Shown here: positions 1 through 11,083 of the stretch, piece by piece
Layout of the letters: each line of letters opens with the position of its first letter
Position numbering within the stretch: the stretch's first letter is position 1
Assembly: GCA_020854975.1 (NCBI GenBank)
Contig: JAHKLQ010000014.1
Span: forward strand, 1-18,358
DNA: 18,358 bases
Source: Methanobacterium sp.
GTDB lineage: Archaea > Methanobacteriota > Methanobacteria > Methanobacteriales > Methanobacteriaceae
Direction: 5' to 3'
Made by a program: the position numbers and the translations under genes
Notes under the pieces: generated by a model
What the model was told of the DNA's origin: nothing
Databases searched by the model: none
What the model saw: the letters and a program-made list of their open reading frames with translations, nothing else

Positions 1-80
1 CGTAGATGGGGCTGGCCTTTAGCGATCTCTGCCAAGATTTGAAACTTGGTTAGTTCCCCCTTTTTCTTGAAAACTTTCAT
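1..80 (-). CDS. Winged-helix transcriptional regulator, N-terminal fragment (cut by window edge)
   Basis: Only the first 26 codons are visible; they begin [20 protein letters not shown] and run off the left edge. The ATG at 80-78 is preceded on the minus strand by a GGGTGG ribosome-binding site (90-85). The basic start followed by a helix of the type [17 protein letters not shown] resembles the first helices of archaeal MarR/ArsR-like winged-helix DNA-binding proteins, so a transcriptional regulator is likely. This is a family guess from a short fragment; the recognition helix lies outside the window. A TATA-like AAGTATATGC (120-111, minus) would give a short leader. Confidence 0.55.
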   Translation of the reverse strand, partial: MKVFKKKGELTKFQILAEIAKGQPHL

Positions 81-253
81 AAATCCACCCTTTTTAATTT
101 AAATGTTTCAGCATATACTTAATTTAGTGGGATGTTTAATTATAATTATAAGTTAAATATTCTTTTTAATCTTTTTAAGTTAAATAGCTAAGCTGTATTG
201 TCCCAATTTTTGTAATAGGCCTAATTATTAAGATCCTTATTCAAACTGTTTAT
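81..253. promoter_or_regulatory. Intergenic promoter region of the winged-helix gene, with 10-bp direct repeats
   Basis: A+T-rich gap between the start of the regulator gene and the 3' end of the RecJ-like gene. On the minus strand a TATA-like element lies at 120-111. Upstream of it the decamer AAGTTAAATA occurs twice (150-159 and 177-186, plus-strand reading), 27 bp apart. That is a plausible autoregulator site but also easy to get by chance in such DNA. No ORF or RNA gene was seen. Confidence 0.3.
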
Positions 254-1651
254 TCACAGCATCCCCTTCAACTTTTCATCAAAGAGTTCCAGGAATTTAT
301 CCTGTTTTTCAGCGGGTATGTAGGCACCACAGGCCACAGAGTGACCACCACCACTACCACCAACCTTGGATGCTACCTTATTTATTATATGACCAAAATG
401 AATCCCATCAAAAGCTAAAAGCCGGGAACAACGAAGAGAAACTTTTAAACCCTCATTTTCATCGTTAATCTGGGTGAAACCGATCATGGGTTTTCTCCAG
501 TCACCATAACTTAGAATCATACCGGCAATGGTTCCAATAACTTCACTCTTAATCCCGTTACCATGAAAGTACTGCAGGTTGTGCAGATGATTAATCCTAT
601 CTTCCTCCTGAATCCACTCCATCTTCTGAGCAAGGTACCTGCGGTGTTCCAGACTAAGCTGATCCATATCATCCAGAGCAAGCCCCCGATCTCCTTTAAG
701 AACATTTAAGGCTATTTCTGGTTGTTTATGCCGGCTACAGGCGTTTACTGCAGTTGAGAATTCACTGGCATCACGGAGGGGTGAATATTCCTCTTCTTTT
801 AGGAATTCATAGGCATCCCCTGAAACTAGGCGAGGAATATACTTAACATAACGTGGAGGTACTTCACGACTCATCATCCGCACCAGTTCCGTGAAGATCC
901 GTCCCTTCTCTTGTTTACTAAGATCATAAAGTGTACGTTGCCTTTTACCATTCTTAAGAGGTATGTCCAGATTTTTTAAAAATTGGATGGCCCCGTTACG
1001 GTTATTGGTAATGGGAAGTTTAACATCTCCAAAATAGGAAAGAGCCACAAATAGCGGTCGGGTCTGCCTTCCATAAATAGCTAAATCATTGGCTGATTCT
1101 ACCATTCCTTTATTGATACCGTCCTGGAGTATTCCTTCATTTATACCAACTAATTTTCCGGATAAGCTGTTTTGCATGTCTCCAACAGCGCTTAAAACAC
1201 CTAACCAACTAAGATCATAAAATCCGAAGGTTCTAGCTAGAAGGTAACATATACCCCCACCAGAAACCTGAAAAGAACCATCAATACCATAATAATTAGG
1301 ATTTATCTCTAAAAATCCATTTCCACTTGTTGATACAGGCCTTAGTGGGGGGTGATGATCTAAAATGAGAATTTTGGACTCTGAAGTTTCAAAATGGTTT
1401 AAATTTTGTCCGGAACCCAGATCAGAGAATATAGTAAGTTCATTTTCTTTTTTCAGTTCTGGGATCCGATCCAGGGTTATGAATTCTATTTCATGGTCTA
1501 TTTCCAGACGGTCCAAAGTTGAGGATAATATTGCTCCTGCAGCTATTCCATCACAGTCTATATGGCTGTATATTTTAACATCTTCCACTTTTTTAAGCAT
1601 TTCATGTGCCTTAGTTAGACGTTTATCCATATCCTTTTCAGTAACAGCCAT
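254..1651 (-). CDS. DHH-family phosphoesterase, archaeal RecJ-like (DHH-DHHA1)
   Basis: A 465-residue protein with the two-domain DHH/DHHA1 layout of RecJ-like nucleases and phosphoesterases. The N-terminal domain shows the metal-binding motifs HIDCDG (30-35), SDLGSG (76-81), DHH (98-100) and a GGG segment (131-133) followed by SAVGD (154-158). The C-terminal GGSGGGHS (431-438) is the DHHA1 substrate-binding signature. These motifs look intact, so an active Mn/Mg-dependent phosphoesterase is expected. Archaeal relatives include GAN/RecJ proteins that associate with GINS at replication forks or trim RNA and DNA, but sequence alone does not say which role applies. The ATG is supported by AAGGAA six bases upstream (1663-1658). 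It follows srp19 on the same strand after 178 bp containing a purine-rich leader and is probably transcribed separately. The family is certain; the substrate is not. Confidence 0.88.
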   Translation of the reverse strand: MAVTEKDMDKRLTKAHEMLKKVEDVKIYSHIDCDGIAAGAILSSTLDRLEIDHEIEFITLDRIPELKKENELTIFSDLGSGQNLNHFETSESKILILDHHPPLRPVSTSGNGFLEINPNYYGIDGSFQVSGGGICYLLARTFGFYDLSWLGVLSAVGDMQNSLSGKLVGINEGILQDGINKGMVESANDLAIYGRQTRPLFVALSYFGDVKLPITNNRNGAIQFLKNLDIPLKNGKRQRTLYDLSKQEKGRIFTELVRMMSREVPPRYVKYIPRLVSGDAYEFLKEEEYSPLRDASEFSTAVNACSRHKQPEIALNVLKGDRGLALDDMDQLSLEHRRYLAQKMEWIQEEDRINHLHNLQYFHGNGIKSEVIGTIAGMILSYGDWRKPMIGFTQINDENEGLKVSLRCSRLLAFDGIHFGHIINKVASKVGGSGGGHSVACGAYIPAEKQDKFLELFDEKLKGML

Positions 1652-1829
1652 TTATCATTCCTTCTTGGATTTATTCAATAGGATTCATTAAGTAAAATTT
1701 ATTCTAGGATTTATGCAAATAATTTCTTCAGATACTTATTCTTCTTTTATCCCTATTCTTCTTATATCTCTATCTTTTCTTTCTAAATTCTTTTTCTAAG
1801 TCCTTTTAGCCAATGGTTATAAGTTTTAG
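1652..1829. promoter_or_regulatory. Intergenic leader of the RecJ-like gene with a 70-nt pyrimidine/purine-biased tract
   Basis: Between srp19 and the RecJ-like gene, about 1737-1806 is almost all pyrimidine on the plus strand, hence purine-rich on the coding minus strand. TATTCTTCTT occurs twice inside it (1737-1746 and 1754-1763). The minus strand includes a TATA-like GATATAAG that could start transcription of the RecJ-like gene with a long purine-rich leader. No ORF was seen. Confidence 0.3.
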
Positions 1830-2123
1830 CTATTTATCCGTTGATCTAGAACCCTTGATCATGTTACTGAGTTTGAGGAGAACTTCTCTTTTACTCATTT
1901 TCTTATCCACTATCACCCTTCCAGATCCTTCCCACCAGGAAGGAGGATAAGATTTATATTTCTCCACAGACGGGTTCAATCCAAGTTTTTTAGCGGCCTG
2001 GCTTATTTCACGTATTTTCGGTGAGCTTACCCCCTGTTTTTTTGAGATTTTCCTTCCCTCAGACTTGGTCTTTTTAGAATCTAGATAATCAGGCCAGATG
2101 ATAGTTCTATTTTCATCTTTCAT
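1830..2123 (-). CDS. srp19: Signal recognition particle 19 kDa protein (SRP19)
   Basis: A 97-residue basic protein. SRP19 binds the tips of helices 6 and 8 of 7S RNA and prepares the RNA for SRP54 loading in archaeal and eukaryotic signal recognition particles. The N-terminal [20 protein letters not shown] (8-27) is the family hallmark, followed by a Pro-Lys segment and [16 protein letters not shown], which matches the conserved central strand. The length is typical of archaeal SRP19. The start is supported by GGAGGG about ten bases upstream (2139-2134, minus). It lies 81 bp downstream of hemD on the same strand. The gap is A+T-rich and may hold its own promoter, so membership of the cobA-hemD transcript is uncertain. 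Confidence 0.93.
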   Translation of the reverse strand: MKDENRTIIWPDYLDSKKTKSEGRKISKKQGVSSPKIREISQAAKKLGLNPSVEKYKSYPPSWWEGSGRVIVDKKMSKREVLLKLSNMIKGSRSTDK

Positions 2124-2204
2124 GATTTATGTTCCCTCCAACAAATATAATTTGATAATATAATATTTTTAACCAATAAATCATGGTTAACATTAATCCA
2201 TGCA

Positions 2205-2996
2205 TTAATTGTCTATTTCTTCCATTAACCTCATGAGCATATTATTCACAGTGTATTTAGGAGGAGTAATGGATTTTATTCCCAACTTTTCCAGGGGTTT
2301 CTGAGTTATAGGGCCGATGGCGGCTATTTTAATATTTCCTTTTCTTAGAGATTGTACTAATTCTCCTTTTTTATCTCCAGCCATTTCAAAGAGGTTGGTA
2401 ACGGTTAGGGGGCTGGTGAAAGTTATTGCATCAATTTTTCCCTTAATTATCTCTTCCACAAGCCAGGCAACTTTGCTGGGATCCTGGGGTTGTGTGGATT
2501 TATAGGCCTCAGCCAGAAAAACGGTAGCTCCCATTTCTTTTAAACCTTCAGGAAGCACATCTCTTGCATTAAATGTCCTGGGAACTCCAACTATTTTTCC
2601 CTGAAGATTAATTCCCTGAAATTCCTCAAGCAGCCCTTCAGCAGTGTAATCCTCAGGAACAATTCCTGCAGAAAGACCATACTCATTTAAAACCCTTTCT
2701 GTGCGGGGTCCTATAACTGCAACTTGGCAATGGGGATTTAAGTTTTCTTTAAAATCTTTACAGTACTTAAACAATGATTCTAATGATGCTGGTGAGGTGA
2801 ATATTATCCAGTCCAGTTCACCTGCTCTCTGGCATAGATCCATAAGAGAATCACTGGGAAAAGCCTCCAGTTCCAGAGTGGGAACCACAAGAGAAATTCC
2901 TCCGTTTTCTTTTATCATGTCCACTGCTATCTGAGCCCTTTCCATGGGGCGTGTCACGACGATAACTTTACCCTTAAACCCCTTTAAATCATTCAT
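2205..2996 (-). CDS. hemD: Uroporphyrinogen-III synthase
   Basis: A 263-residue protein that converts hydroxymethylbilane to uroporphyrinogen III, the branch point to siroheme, corrinoids and coenzyme F430. The fold is two similar halves. Visible family features are [11 protein letters not shown] (11-21), WIIFTSP (63-69), [16 protein letters not shown], a second [15 protein letters not shown] segment and [17 protein letters not shown] near the end. HemD proteins diverge strongly, so the context is important evidence: its ATG overlaps the cobA stop by 4 nt (ATGA), which implies translational coupling with the next enzyme of the pathway. The ribosome-binding sequence GAGGA lies inside the last codons of cobA. 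The length is normal for the family. Confidence 0.92.
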   Translation of the reverse strand: MNDLKGFKGKVIVVTRPMERAQIAVDMIKENGGISLVVPTLELEAFPSDSLMDLCQRAGELDWIIFTSPASLESLFKYCKDFKENLNPHCQVAVIGPRTERVLNEYGLSAGIVPEDYTAEGLLEEFQGINLQGKIVGVPRTFNARDVLPEGLKEMGATVFLAEAYKSTQPQDPSKVAWLVEEIIKGKIDAITFTSPLTVTNLFEMAGDKKGELVQSLRKGNIKIAAIGPITQKPLEKLGIKSITPPKYTVNNMLMRLMEEIDN

Positions 2997-3718
2997 ACTG
3001 GATCCTCTAATATATTATCCTGAATAGCTTTAAAAACATCCACCACTGGTCCTATTATTACCAGAGCCGGGGGATTGATATTCTTTTGGGTTATGTTCTC
3101 CAGGGTGCCAGTGATGATCCTCTCATCAGGGGTGGTGCCTTTCTCAATAACACATACTGGAGTTTGTGGATCCTTGTATTTCATAATTTCCTGTATGTTT
3201 TCTTCTAAATGACCCACACCCATTAATATGATAAGAGTATCCGCATTGTAATTCCATTTAACCTGTTTTTGAGTTTTAGTTGGGTCTTCATGGCCAGTTA
3301 CCACTGTGAAAGAAGTGGCCACTCCTCGATGGGTTACAGGTAATCCTACTGTAGTGGGAACACCAATGGCGGATGTTACACCTGGAACTAATTCTACGGG
3401 GATTTTTTCTTCCAGAAGGGCTAACATTTCTTCACCACCTCGACCAAAGACAAAGGGGTCACCTCCCTTAAGCCTGACTACTCTGTCATGTTTTTTTCCC
3501 TGCTGGATGAGTATTTCGTTTATTTCGTCCTGTTTTTTGGAGTGGGCTCCGGCTCTTTTGCCAACATAAATCATTTCTGCTCCTTCAGCATATTTCAGTA
3601 TTTCTTCATTGGCCAGACGATCGTAAACCACTACATCTGCTTTTTCCAGTACTTTAATAGCTTTAAGAGTTACTAGTTCTGGATCTCCAGGTCCTGCACC
3701 TACTAAATATACTACCAT
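2993..3718 (-). CDS. cobA: Uroporphyrinogen-III C-methyltransferase (SUMT)
   Basis: A 241-residue S-adenosylmethionine-dependent methyltransferase that methylates uroporphyrinogen III at C-2 and C-7 to give precorrin-2, the shared precursor of siroheme, cobalamin and F430. The N-terminal [11 protein letters not shown] (7-17) is the signature loop of the tetrapyrrole methylase fold, and [16 protein letters not shown] (82-97) is the second SUMT signature. [20 protein letters not shown] follows as in bona fide SUMTs. It is a stand-alone CobA with no CysG or HemD fusion. The ATG has GGTGA four bases upstream (3727-3723, minus). It overlaps hemD by 4 nt, so the two form an operon making precorrin-2, as expected for a methanogen with a high corrinoid and F430 demand. 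Confidence 0.95.
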   Translation of the reverse strand: MVVYLVGAGPGDPELVTLKAIKVLEKADVVVYDRLANEEILKYAEGAEMIYVGKRAGAHSKKQDEINEILIQQGKKHDRVVRLKGGDPFVFGRGGEEMLALLEEKIPVELVPGVTSAIGVPTTVGLPVTHRGVATSFTVVTGHEDPTKTQKQVKWNYNADTLIILMGVGHLEENIQEIMKYKDPQTPVCVIEKGTTPDERIITGTLENITQKNINPPALVIIGPVVDVFKAIQDNILEDPV

Positions 3719-3835
3719 TAATTCACCGCTTAATTGATTAGTTTTGCCCGTTAATTTGATAAATCTGATTATGATATGATGTTATTTGTAAATTTTAATT
3801 GAATCTGAATTTACAGCCTAAAGTTATTGGTCAAG

Positions 3836-4486
3836 TTAATAATCAATAATTCCCTTAAAAAACTTCAAACCATCATCTGATCCTAGAATAGATTCTGAGG
3901 CTCGTTCTGGGTGAGGCATAACTGCACATACCAATCCTTCCTGGTCACAAACTCCGGTTATAGCTTCCATGGAACCATTAGGATTATCACCCACAAATCC
4001 CAGCACAATCTGATCCTGATCATGGAGTTGGTCAATGTATTCAGTGTAATATCGACCTTCAGCATGGGCAATGGGCATACGGATGACTTCATTTTTCTGA
4101 TACAATCTGGTGAATGGTGTTCGGGTAGTTTTAACCTCCAGTTCAACCCATTCACAGATGAACTGGGCTTTTTGATTTAAGGTGAACACTCCAGGCACCA
4201 GTCCCACCTCTGCTAGGATTTGGGCACCATTACATATGCCCAAAACGGGTTTTTCATCCTTAACCACATCTTTAATACCTTCAATGACTGGTGTGATGGC
4301 GGCTATGGCTCCTGCCCGGAGATAATCCCCATAAGAGAACCCTCCGGGGATCACTATTGCTTCAAAGTTAGATAGGTCTCTTTGATTCCACCAGACATAA
4401 TCCGGTTCGGCACCAGCCAGTTCCAGGGCATGAAACACATCCCGGTCACAGTTAGAGCCGGGAAAGCGTATGATCCCCACTTTCAT
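3836..4486 (-). CDS. purQ: Phosphoribosylformylglycinamidine synthase, glutaminase subunit PurQ
   Basis: A 216-residue class I glutamine amidotransferase that supplies ammonia to PurL in the FGAR to FGAM step of purine synthesis. The nucleophile elbow is GICNGA with Cys85, and the triad is completed by His192 and Glu194 in MPHPER. The N-terminus [16 protein letters not shown] is typical of PurQ. I prefer the ATG at 4486: GGTGA (4496-4492, minus) sits five bases ahead of it, and purS ends one base before it. A GTG at 4495 would add three residues and overlap purS by 8 nt. It is the last gene of purC-purS-purQ. PurL is not in the window. Confidence 0.95.
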   Translation of the reverse strand: MKVGIIRFPGSNCDRDVFHALELAGAEPDYVWWNQRDLSNFEAIVIPGGFSYGDYLRAGAIAAITPVIEGIKDVVKDEKPVLGICNGAQILAEVGLVPGVFTLNQKAQFICEWVELEVKTTRTPFTRLYQKNEVIRMPIAHAEGRYYTEYIDQLHDQDQIVLGFVGDNPNGSMEAITGVCDQEGLVCAVMPHPERASESILGSDDGLKFFKGIIDY

Positions 4487-4487
4487 G

Positions 4488-4742
4488 TTAGTCACCTACA
4501 GGGTTAATCTGGATTTGGTAGTCATGAATAACAGGATTGCAGAGTAAACGTTCGCACATTTCCACCACTTCATCATGAGCCACATCAGAGTCTTTTGCCT
4601 CCAATGTGAATTTGATTATTTCCATAGTGGCCGTGTTTTCCACCTGATAATTTAGGAGGGCCAGTGCCCTCTGAATGGTGGAGGCTTCTGGGTTAAGCAT
4701 CCCTTTCTTAAGACTTATTTCAACTTGTGCATGGTACTTCAT
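4488..4742 (-). CDS. purS: Phosphoribosylformylglycinamidine synthase subunit PurS
   Basis: An 84-residue protein of the PurS family, the small dimeric subunit that bridges PurQ and small-type PurL in archaea and Gram-positive bacteria and helps channel ammonia. It begins [20 protein letters not shown], followed by a helix containing QRALALLNY and the C-terminal [18 protein letters not shown] segment that is characteristic of PurS. GGTGA lies four bases ahead of the ATG (4751-4747, minus). It sits between purC (48 bp upstream) and purQ (1 bp downstream), which fits coordinated expression of the complex. Confidence 0.95.
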   Translation of the reverse strand: MKYHAQVEISLKKGMLNPEASTIQRALALLNYQVENTATMEIIKFTLEAKDSDVAHDEVVEMCERLLCNPVIHDYQIQINPVGD

Positions 4743-4790
4743 AGCATCACCATAGATTATAGTACTATTTGAAATATAGAAATCTCAATA

Positions 4791-5537
<747 letters not shown>

Positions 5538-5696
5538 ATTAAACTCCGTTTTCTTTATTTGGTGTCAAATGTTTATATAGATATAAACTTATTATTAAGA
5601 TAAAACTACATTAGAACTATTATAGCTTAGGATTATAATAGATTAGCATTTACCATTTACCTAGAATTTGAATAATATTTCTTGGGTGACATTAAT
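5538..5696. promoter_or_regulatory. Divergent purC/glmS promoter region with a TATA palindrome
   Basis: At 5571-5588 there is an inverted repeat, GTTTATAT-AG-ATATAAAC, with perfect 8-bp arms. Either strand reads as an archaeal TATA box. For purC (minus) it predicts a start near 5553 and a leader of about 16 nt, which is convincing. For glmS it would give a leader near 90 nt; a nearer TATAATA-like box around 5634 is an alternative. GGGTGA at 5684-5689 is the glmS ribosome-binding site. Confidence 0.5.
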
Positions 5697-7478
<1,782 letters not shown>

Positions 7479-7484
7479 AAAAAA

Positions 7485-7518
7485 TTTTTATCCATTTTTT
7501 TATTATTTAAGGTTTTTT
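7485..7518 (+). terminator. T-tract terminator after glmS
   Basis: Three runs of 5-7 T (7485-7489, 7495-7501, 7513-7518) begin 7 nt after the glmS stop. Multiple oligo-T tracts are the usual intrinsic termination signal of archaeal RNA polymerase. No stable hairpin precedes them. Confidence 0.6.
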
Positions 7519-7715
7519 ATGGGTTTTAATTTCTAAAATGATAGGTATGTTCATTATTTTTTAATTAAAATCATTGTTTCGATTTAAGTGGCAGTGACTT
7601 TTCATGGGCATTATATTTAAAGGGGTTTTGAGATATTATTGACTGAATTTGTAAAATAATTTTATTTAAAAATCAAAAGGGATTATCATAAAATCTGTTC
7701 ATTAGGTAGTTTAAA
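7519..7715. promoter_or_regulatory. Intergenic region upstream of the secreted-protein gene
   Basis: A+T-rich, without an ORF. Candidate TATA elements for the following gene are TTATATTTAA (7611-7620), which would give a leader of about 70 nt, and a TTTATTTAAA-like stretch near 7661-7670, which would give a shorter one. Neither is decisive. Confidence 0.3.
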
Positions 7716-8009
7716 ATGACCCCCAAGAAATCTGGCACATTGTTTATTGTTTTAATGATTGCCCTGGTAGCTTACGGGACGGCTTCAGGTGCAAATGCTT
7801 TAAACATTGGTACTGATATTGGTGTGGGATTAATTCCATCTAATTTCAATTTGAATGGTGATCAGAAGATCAGTGAGATTGGTGATTCTGATTTCACCCC
7901 AATACACATTGTAAGACACATTCAAGTTAACACTACTAACACCACTAACACCAGTAATACAACTAATAACACGACTACTCCTACTACTCCTACTAACAAC
8001 ACTAATTAA
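7716..8009 (+). CDS. Small secreted protein with Asn/Thr-rich, sequon-dense tail
   Basis: A 97-residue protein that I cannot assign to a family. A basic start (MTPKKSG) and a hydrophobic stretch (about 8-21) form a signal peptide with likely cleavage after the Ala-Asn-Ala near residue 28; a single membrane anchor is also possible. A roughly 40-residue polar middle follows. The last 26 residues (7929-8006) contain only Asn, Thr, Pro and one Ser and hold seven N-X-S/T sequons, so archaeal N-glycosylation of an exposed tail is plausible. The codons form an imprecise AAC/ACT triplet repeat, so length changes would stay in frame. AGGT (7704-7707) precedes the ATG. Similar Thr/Asn-rich stalks occur in cell-wall-associated proteins, but no wall-binding domain is visible. 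The signal peptide and codon-periodic tail argue for a real gene. Confidence 0.72.
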   Translation: MTPKKSGTLFIVLMIALVAYGTASGANALNIGTDIGVGLIPSNFNLNGDQKISEIGDSDFTPIHIVRHIQVNTTNTTNTSNTTNNTTTPTTPTNNTN

Positions 8010-8301
8010 ACACCCACAAAGGATTAGATTAACTGAAATAGAATTAGTTAATAGAATAAAGCTAAAACTAAGCAACATAATGTTAAAAGTATGAAAGTAT
8101 CAATAAAACCAATTTTTTAATGGAATTGAAATTTTTTAATCAGTGGACTGATATTTTACCCGAATATGGTGCAACCCGAAAAAGGATCTTAACTTGTTGC
8201 AATGAATTATAATTAACAATTTAAAACGTTTTTAGTCATTGTAGAGTAATAAATGAGAGTTTGAAAGGTTAAATTATTAAATTAATGATTTAGGTGATTA
8301 C
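8010..8301. promoter_or_regulatory. Intergenic/promoter region of the XRE-cupin cluster
   Basis: 292 bp with no ORF or RNA gene seen. AATTTTTTAAT occurs twice (8111-8121 and 8130-8140), 19 bp apart. An inverted repeat, TGCAAC (8170-8175) and GTTGCA (8196-8201), is separated by 20 nt and lies just upstream of a TATA-like TTATAATTA (about 8207-8215). That places it where an operator for the following regulator could sit. GGTGA at 8293-8297 is the ribosome-binding site of the XRE-cupin gene. Confidence 0.35.
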
Positions 8302-8883
8302 ATGTCTGAGGAGAATAAAGTTGGAGCGAAAATCCGACAATTAAGAGAAGATCGTGGAATGTCAGTAGAAGAACTGGCAGAGGCAAGTCAAAGCAAGGTA
8401 GAACTCATTGAAGATCTGGAAAGCGGAGCACTGGTACCATCATTAACTCCTCTCTTAAAGATTGCCAGAGCAATGGGTGTTAGATTAGGTACTTTTCTTG
8501 ATGATGCTCCCCACAGTGGACCTTTCATGGTTAAATCCGGAAAATCAGATAATATAATTCGTTTTTCAGGTCAGGGGCTTGGTGAACACAGTAACCAAAG
8601 TGCCCTTGAATTTTACTCACTGGCTTATGGTAAGGGTGATAGGCATATGGAACCATTCATCATCGATGTACACCCTGCTGAAAACCAGGAGTATCAATTA
8701 GCATCACATGAAGGTGAAGAATTTTTATATGTTCTCCAGGGAAAAATAGAAGTACTTTACGGACAGGAAAGCTATCTTCTGGAAGCTGAAGACAGCATTT
8801 ACTATGACTCAGCTGTTCCTCACCACGTACATGCTAAAGAAAAGGATTCTAAAATGTTAGCAGTGGTTTACACTCCCTTTTAA
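8302..8883 (+). CDS. XRE-family transcriptional regulator with C-terminal cupin domain
   Basis: A 193-residue two-domain regulator. Residues 8-66 are an XRE/HTH_3 helix-turn-helix ([20 protein letters not shown]... then [15 protein letters not shown]). A linker follows, and residues about 120-190 are a cupin_2 barrel with [20 protein letters not shown] and [10 protein letters not shown]; His136, Glu140, His174/175 and His177 could bind metal or ligand. Such regulators sense a small molecule through the cupin and often control adjacent catabolic genes. It is the first gene of a cluster with a thioesterase (47 bp on) and an acyl-CoA synthetase, so an acyl or carboxylic acid effector is inferred. 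GGTGA lies four bases before the ATG. The domain call is firm; the ligand is unknown. Confidence 0.9.
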   Translation: MSEENKVGAKIRQLREDRGMSVEELAEASQSKVELIEDLESGALVPSLTPLLKIARAMGVRLGTFLDDAPHSGPFMVKSGKSDNIIRFSGQGLGEHSNQSALEFYSLAYGKGDRHMEPFIIDVHPAENQEYQLASHEGEEFLYVLQGKIEVLYGQESYLLEAEDSIYYDSAVPHHVHAKEKDSKMLAVVYTPF

Positions 8884-8930
8884 ATCCTAAACATGAGAAC
8901 TAAATTGGGAAAATTTTGGAGATATTCATT

Positions 8931-9341
8931 ATGTACACTATTTCAGTAACTCCCCGTTTTGGAGATGCAGATGGATTAAGACATATTAATAACATAGTCC
9001 TTGCAGAATGGTTTGAATTAGCCAGAAACAGAATTTACAGATTATTCACTCCTGATCTTGATTTAAGCTATGAGAAATGGAAGCTGATAATGGTTAAAAC
9101 CGATTTTGAATTCCTGGGCCAGATGTACTACAATGGTGATGTAGACATCAAAACATGTGTTATCAGAATTGGTAACAGTTCCTACACAACGTACCATGAA
9201 GCATGGCAATCAGGCCATCTTAAAGCTAAAGGAACTGCAGTATTGGTGAACTATGATTTTATACAACAGAAATCAAGACCAATTCCTGAAGATGTAAGGA
9301 AAAAGCTAGAAGAATTTTTAGAAGAAGATACAGCCAAGTAA
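8931..9341 (+). CDS. Acyl-CoA thioesterase, 4HBT/YbgC-like hotdog family
   Basis: A 136-residue single hotdog-domain protein. RFGDADGLRHINN (9-21) is the family active-site motif, with Asp12/Asp14, His18 and Asn20/21, followed by the long helix AEWFELARNRIYRLF. Strands VDIKTCVIRIGNSSYTTYHEAW and AKGTAVLVNYDF match the rest of the fold. It should hydrolyse an acyl-CoA thioester in the cytoplasm. I chose the ATG at 8931 because GGAGAT (8918-8923) is seven bases ahead; a longer reading from a TTG at 8916 would place the start on the ribosome-binding site. It lies between the regulator and the acyl-CoA synthetase (33 bp on), probably in one transcript. The substrate is unknown. Confidence 0.85.
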   Translation: MYTISVTPRFGDADGLRHINNIVLAEWFELARNRIYRLFTPDLDLSYEKWKLIMVKTDFEFLGQMYYNGDVDIKTCVIRIGNSSYTTYHEAWQSGHLKAKGTAVLVNYDFIQQKSRPIPEDVRKKLEEFLEEDTAK

Positions 9342-9374
9342 AAATGTAGAATAGATCTATGGGGAGTTTTTAAA

Positions 9375-11033
9375 ATGGTTTTCAGTGAGCTTACTATTGG
9401 TGATTTCCTGGAAAAAATGGTGGAAAAGGATCCTGATCAGGAATTCATGGTCTACCCTGACCGAGACCTTCGTTTCACTTACCAGGAGTTTGATGAAAGA
9501 GTGAACCTTATGGCTAAAGGTCTTCTGGGAATTGGAATAAAAAAAGGAGACCACGTGGGTATCTGGGCTAAAAACGTACCAGACTGGCTCACTTTCATGT
9601 TCGCCACCGCCAAAATTGGAGTGGTCTTGGTCACAGTTAACACTGCTTACAAAAGCCATGAACTTGCCTATGTACTGGAACAGTCAGATATGAAAGCGTT
9701 GGCAATTATAGATGGTTTCAAAGATGTTGATTATATTCAAACTGTTTATGAACTCATTCCAGAGCTGAAAACTCAGGAAAGGGGAAAACTGAAAACTGAA
9801 AAGTTCCCCTTCCTGCAGAGTGTCATCTATGTGGGTCCGGAAAAACATCGGGGAATGTACAACACCAATGAACTCATGCTTCTGGGAAAACACGGAAATG
9901 AGGAAAAATTCCAAGAGATTAAGGCATCTGTTGACAATAATGAAGTGGTTAACATGCAATACACCTCTGGAACCACTGGATTCCCCAAAGGTGTGATGTT
10001 AACTCATCGAAACATCCTGAACAATGGATACTACATAGGCGAACGTCAGAGATTCACGGAAAAGGATAGATTATGTATTACAGTTCCTCTTTTCCATTGT
10101 TTCGGTATTGTACTTGCGGTTATGGCTACTTTCAGCCACGGGGCCACCATGGTGATGGTTGAGCTTTTCGACCCACTCCTAGTTCTGGCAGCAGTTCAAA
10201 AGGAACGATGCACCGCACTTTACGGAGTTCCTACCATGTTCATTGCTGAGTACAGTCACCCCATGTTTGAAATGTTCAACCTTTCCAGTCTGCGTACTGG
10301 AATCATGGCTGGTTCTACTCCCCCCATCGAAGCCATGAAAAGAGTGGTTAATGATATGAACATGACAGAGATAACCAGTGTTTATGGCCTGACAGAAGGT
10401 TCACCAGGATTCACCCAGACCAGTGTTGATGACCCCCTGGAAAAAAGAGTGGAAACCGTGGGTAAACCCTTACCAGAATGTGAAGTTAGAATTGTGGATC
10501 CAGATACTGGCAAAACCCTGGGACCCAACCAACCAGGTGAAATATGTTGTAAAGGGTACAATGTAATGAAAGGCTATTATAAAATGCCTGACAAGACCAA
10601 AGAAGTTATAGATGAAGATGGATGGCTCCACAGTGGGGATCTGGCAACCATAGATGAAGAAGGATATTACTCCATAGTTGGTCGCATAAAAGACATGATC
10701 ATCCGTGGTGGAGAGAATATATACCCCCGTGAAATAGAGGAATTTTTGTACACCATGCCAGGAATCCTTGATGTTCAAGTGGTGGGAATCCCTGATGAAA
10801 AATACGGAGAAATTGTAGGAGCATTTATCATCCTGGAGGAAGGAGCACAACTCACTGAGGAAGATGTCCGGGATTATTCCATCACCAAGATCGCCCGATA
10901 CAAAGTACCAAAACATGTTTTTATTGTGGATGAATTCCCACTCACTGCCAGTGGAAAGATACAGAAATTCATCCTCAGAGATCAGGCAGTGGAACTTGTA
11001 AAGGAAAAAATAAAAAAAGAAGAAAGTATTTAA
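9375..11033 (+). CDS. AMP-forming acyl-CoA synthetase (AMP-dependent synthetase/ligase)
   Basis: A 552-residue member of the ANL superfamily that activates a carboxylic acid through an acyl-AMP to acyl-CoA. Core motifs are intact: [11 protein letters not shown] (196-206, phosphate loop), [10 protein letters not shown] (adenine/acyl site), the [24 protein letters not shown] hinge, [14 protein letters not shown], and TASGKIQKF with catalytic Lys528. Length and motifs match medium/long-chain acyl-CoA synthetases more than acetyl-CoA synthetase, but chain-length preference cannot be read reliably. GGGGAG (9361-9366) precedes the ATG by eight bases. It sits with a thioesterase and a cupin regulator. 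Possible substrates in an archaeon include branched or aryl acids, fatty acids from the surroundings, or isoprenoid acids. Confidence 0.92.
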   Translation: MVFSELTIGDFLEKMVEKDPDQEFMVYPDRDLRFTYQEFDERVNLMAKGLLGIGIKKGDHVGIWAKNVPDWLTFMFATAKIGVVLVTVNTAYKSHELAYVLEQSDMKALAIIDGFKDVDYIQTVYELIPELKTQERGKLKTEKFPFLQSVIYVGPEKHRGMYNTNELMLLGKHGNEEKFQEIKASVDNNEVVNMQYTSGTTGFPKGVMLTHRNILNNGYYIGERQRFTEKDRLCITVPLFHCFGIVLAVMATFSHGATMVMVELFDPLLVLAAVQKERCTALYGVPTMFIAEYSHPMFEMFNLSSLRTGIMAGSTPPIEAMKRVVNDMNMTEITSVYGLTEGSPGFTQTSVDDPLEKRVETVGKPLPECEVRIVDPDTGKTLGPNQPGEICCKGYNVMKGYYKMPDKTKEVIDEDGWLHSGDLATIDEEGYYSIVGRIKDMIIRGGENIYPREIEEFLYTMPGILDVQVVGIPDEKYGEIVGAFIILEEGAQLTEEDVRDYSITKIARYKVPKHVFIVDEFPLTASGKIQKFILRDQAVELVKEKIKKEESI

Positions 11034-11083
11034 CTGATTCAAGGGGAAAAAGAAGTTTCAGGGAATCTATTATCTAATATCAA

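Noticed and set aside
2993..2996. cobA-hemD 4-nt overlap as a novel arrangement
   Set aside because: Common coupling of adjacent tetrapyrrole genes; not unusual.
5682..5696. Upstream TTG start for glmS adding five residues
   Set aside because: It would bury the catalytic N-terminal Cys, and the GGGTGA ribosome-binding site lies inside that extension.
10470..11042. 190-residue minus-strand ORF opposite the acyl-CoA synthetase
   Set aside because: Fully overlaps a gene with all ANL motifs; its composition (Phe/Tyr/Ile-rich) is what antisense reading produces, and no domain is recognisable.
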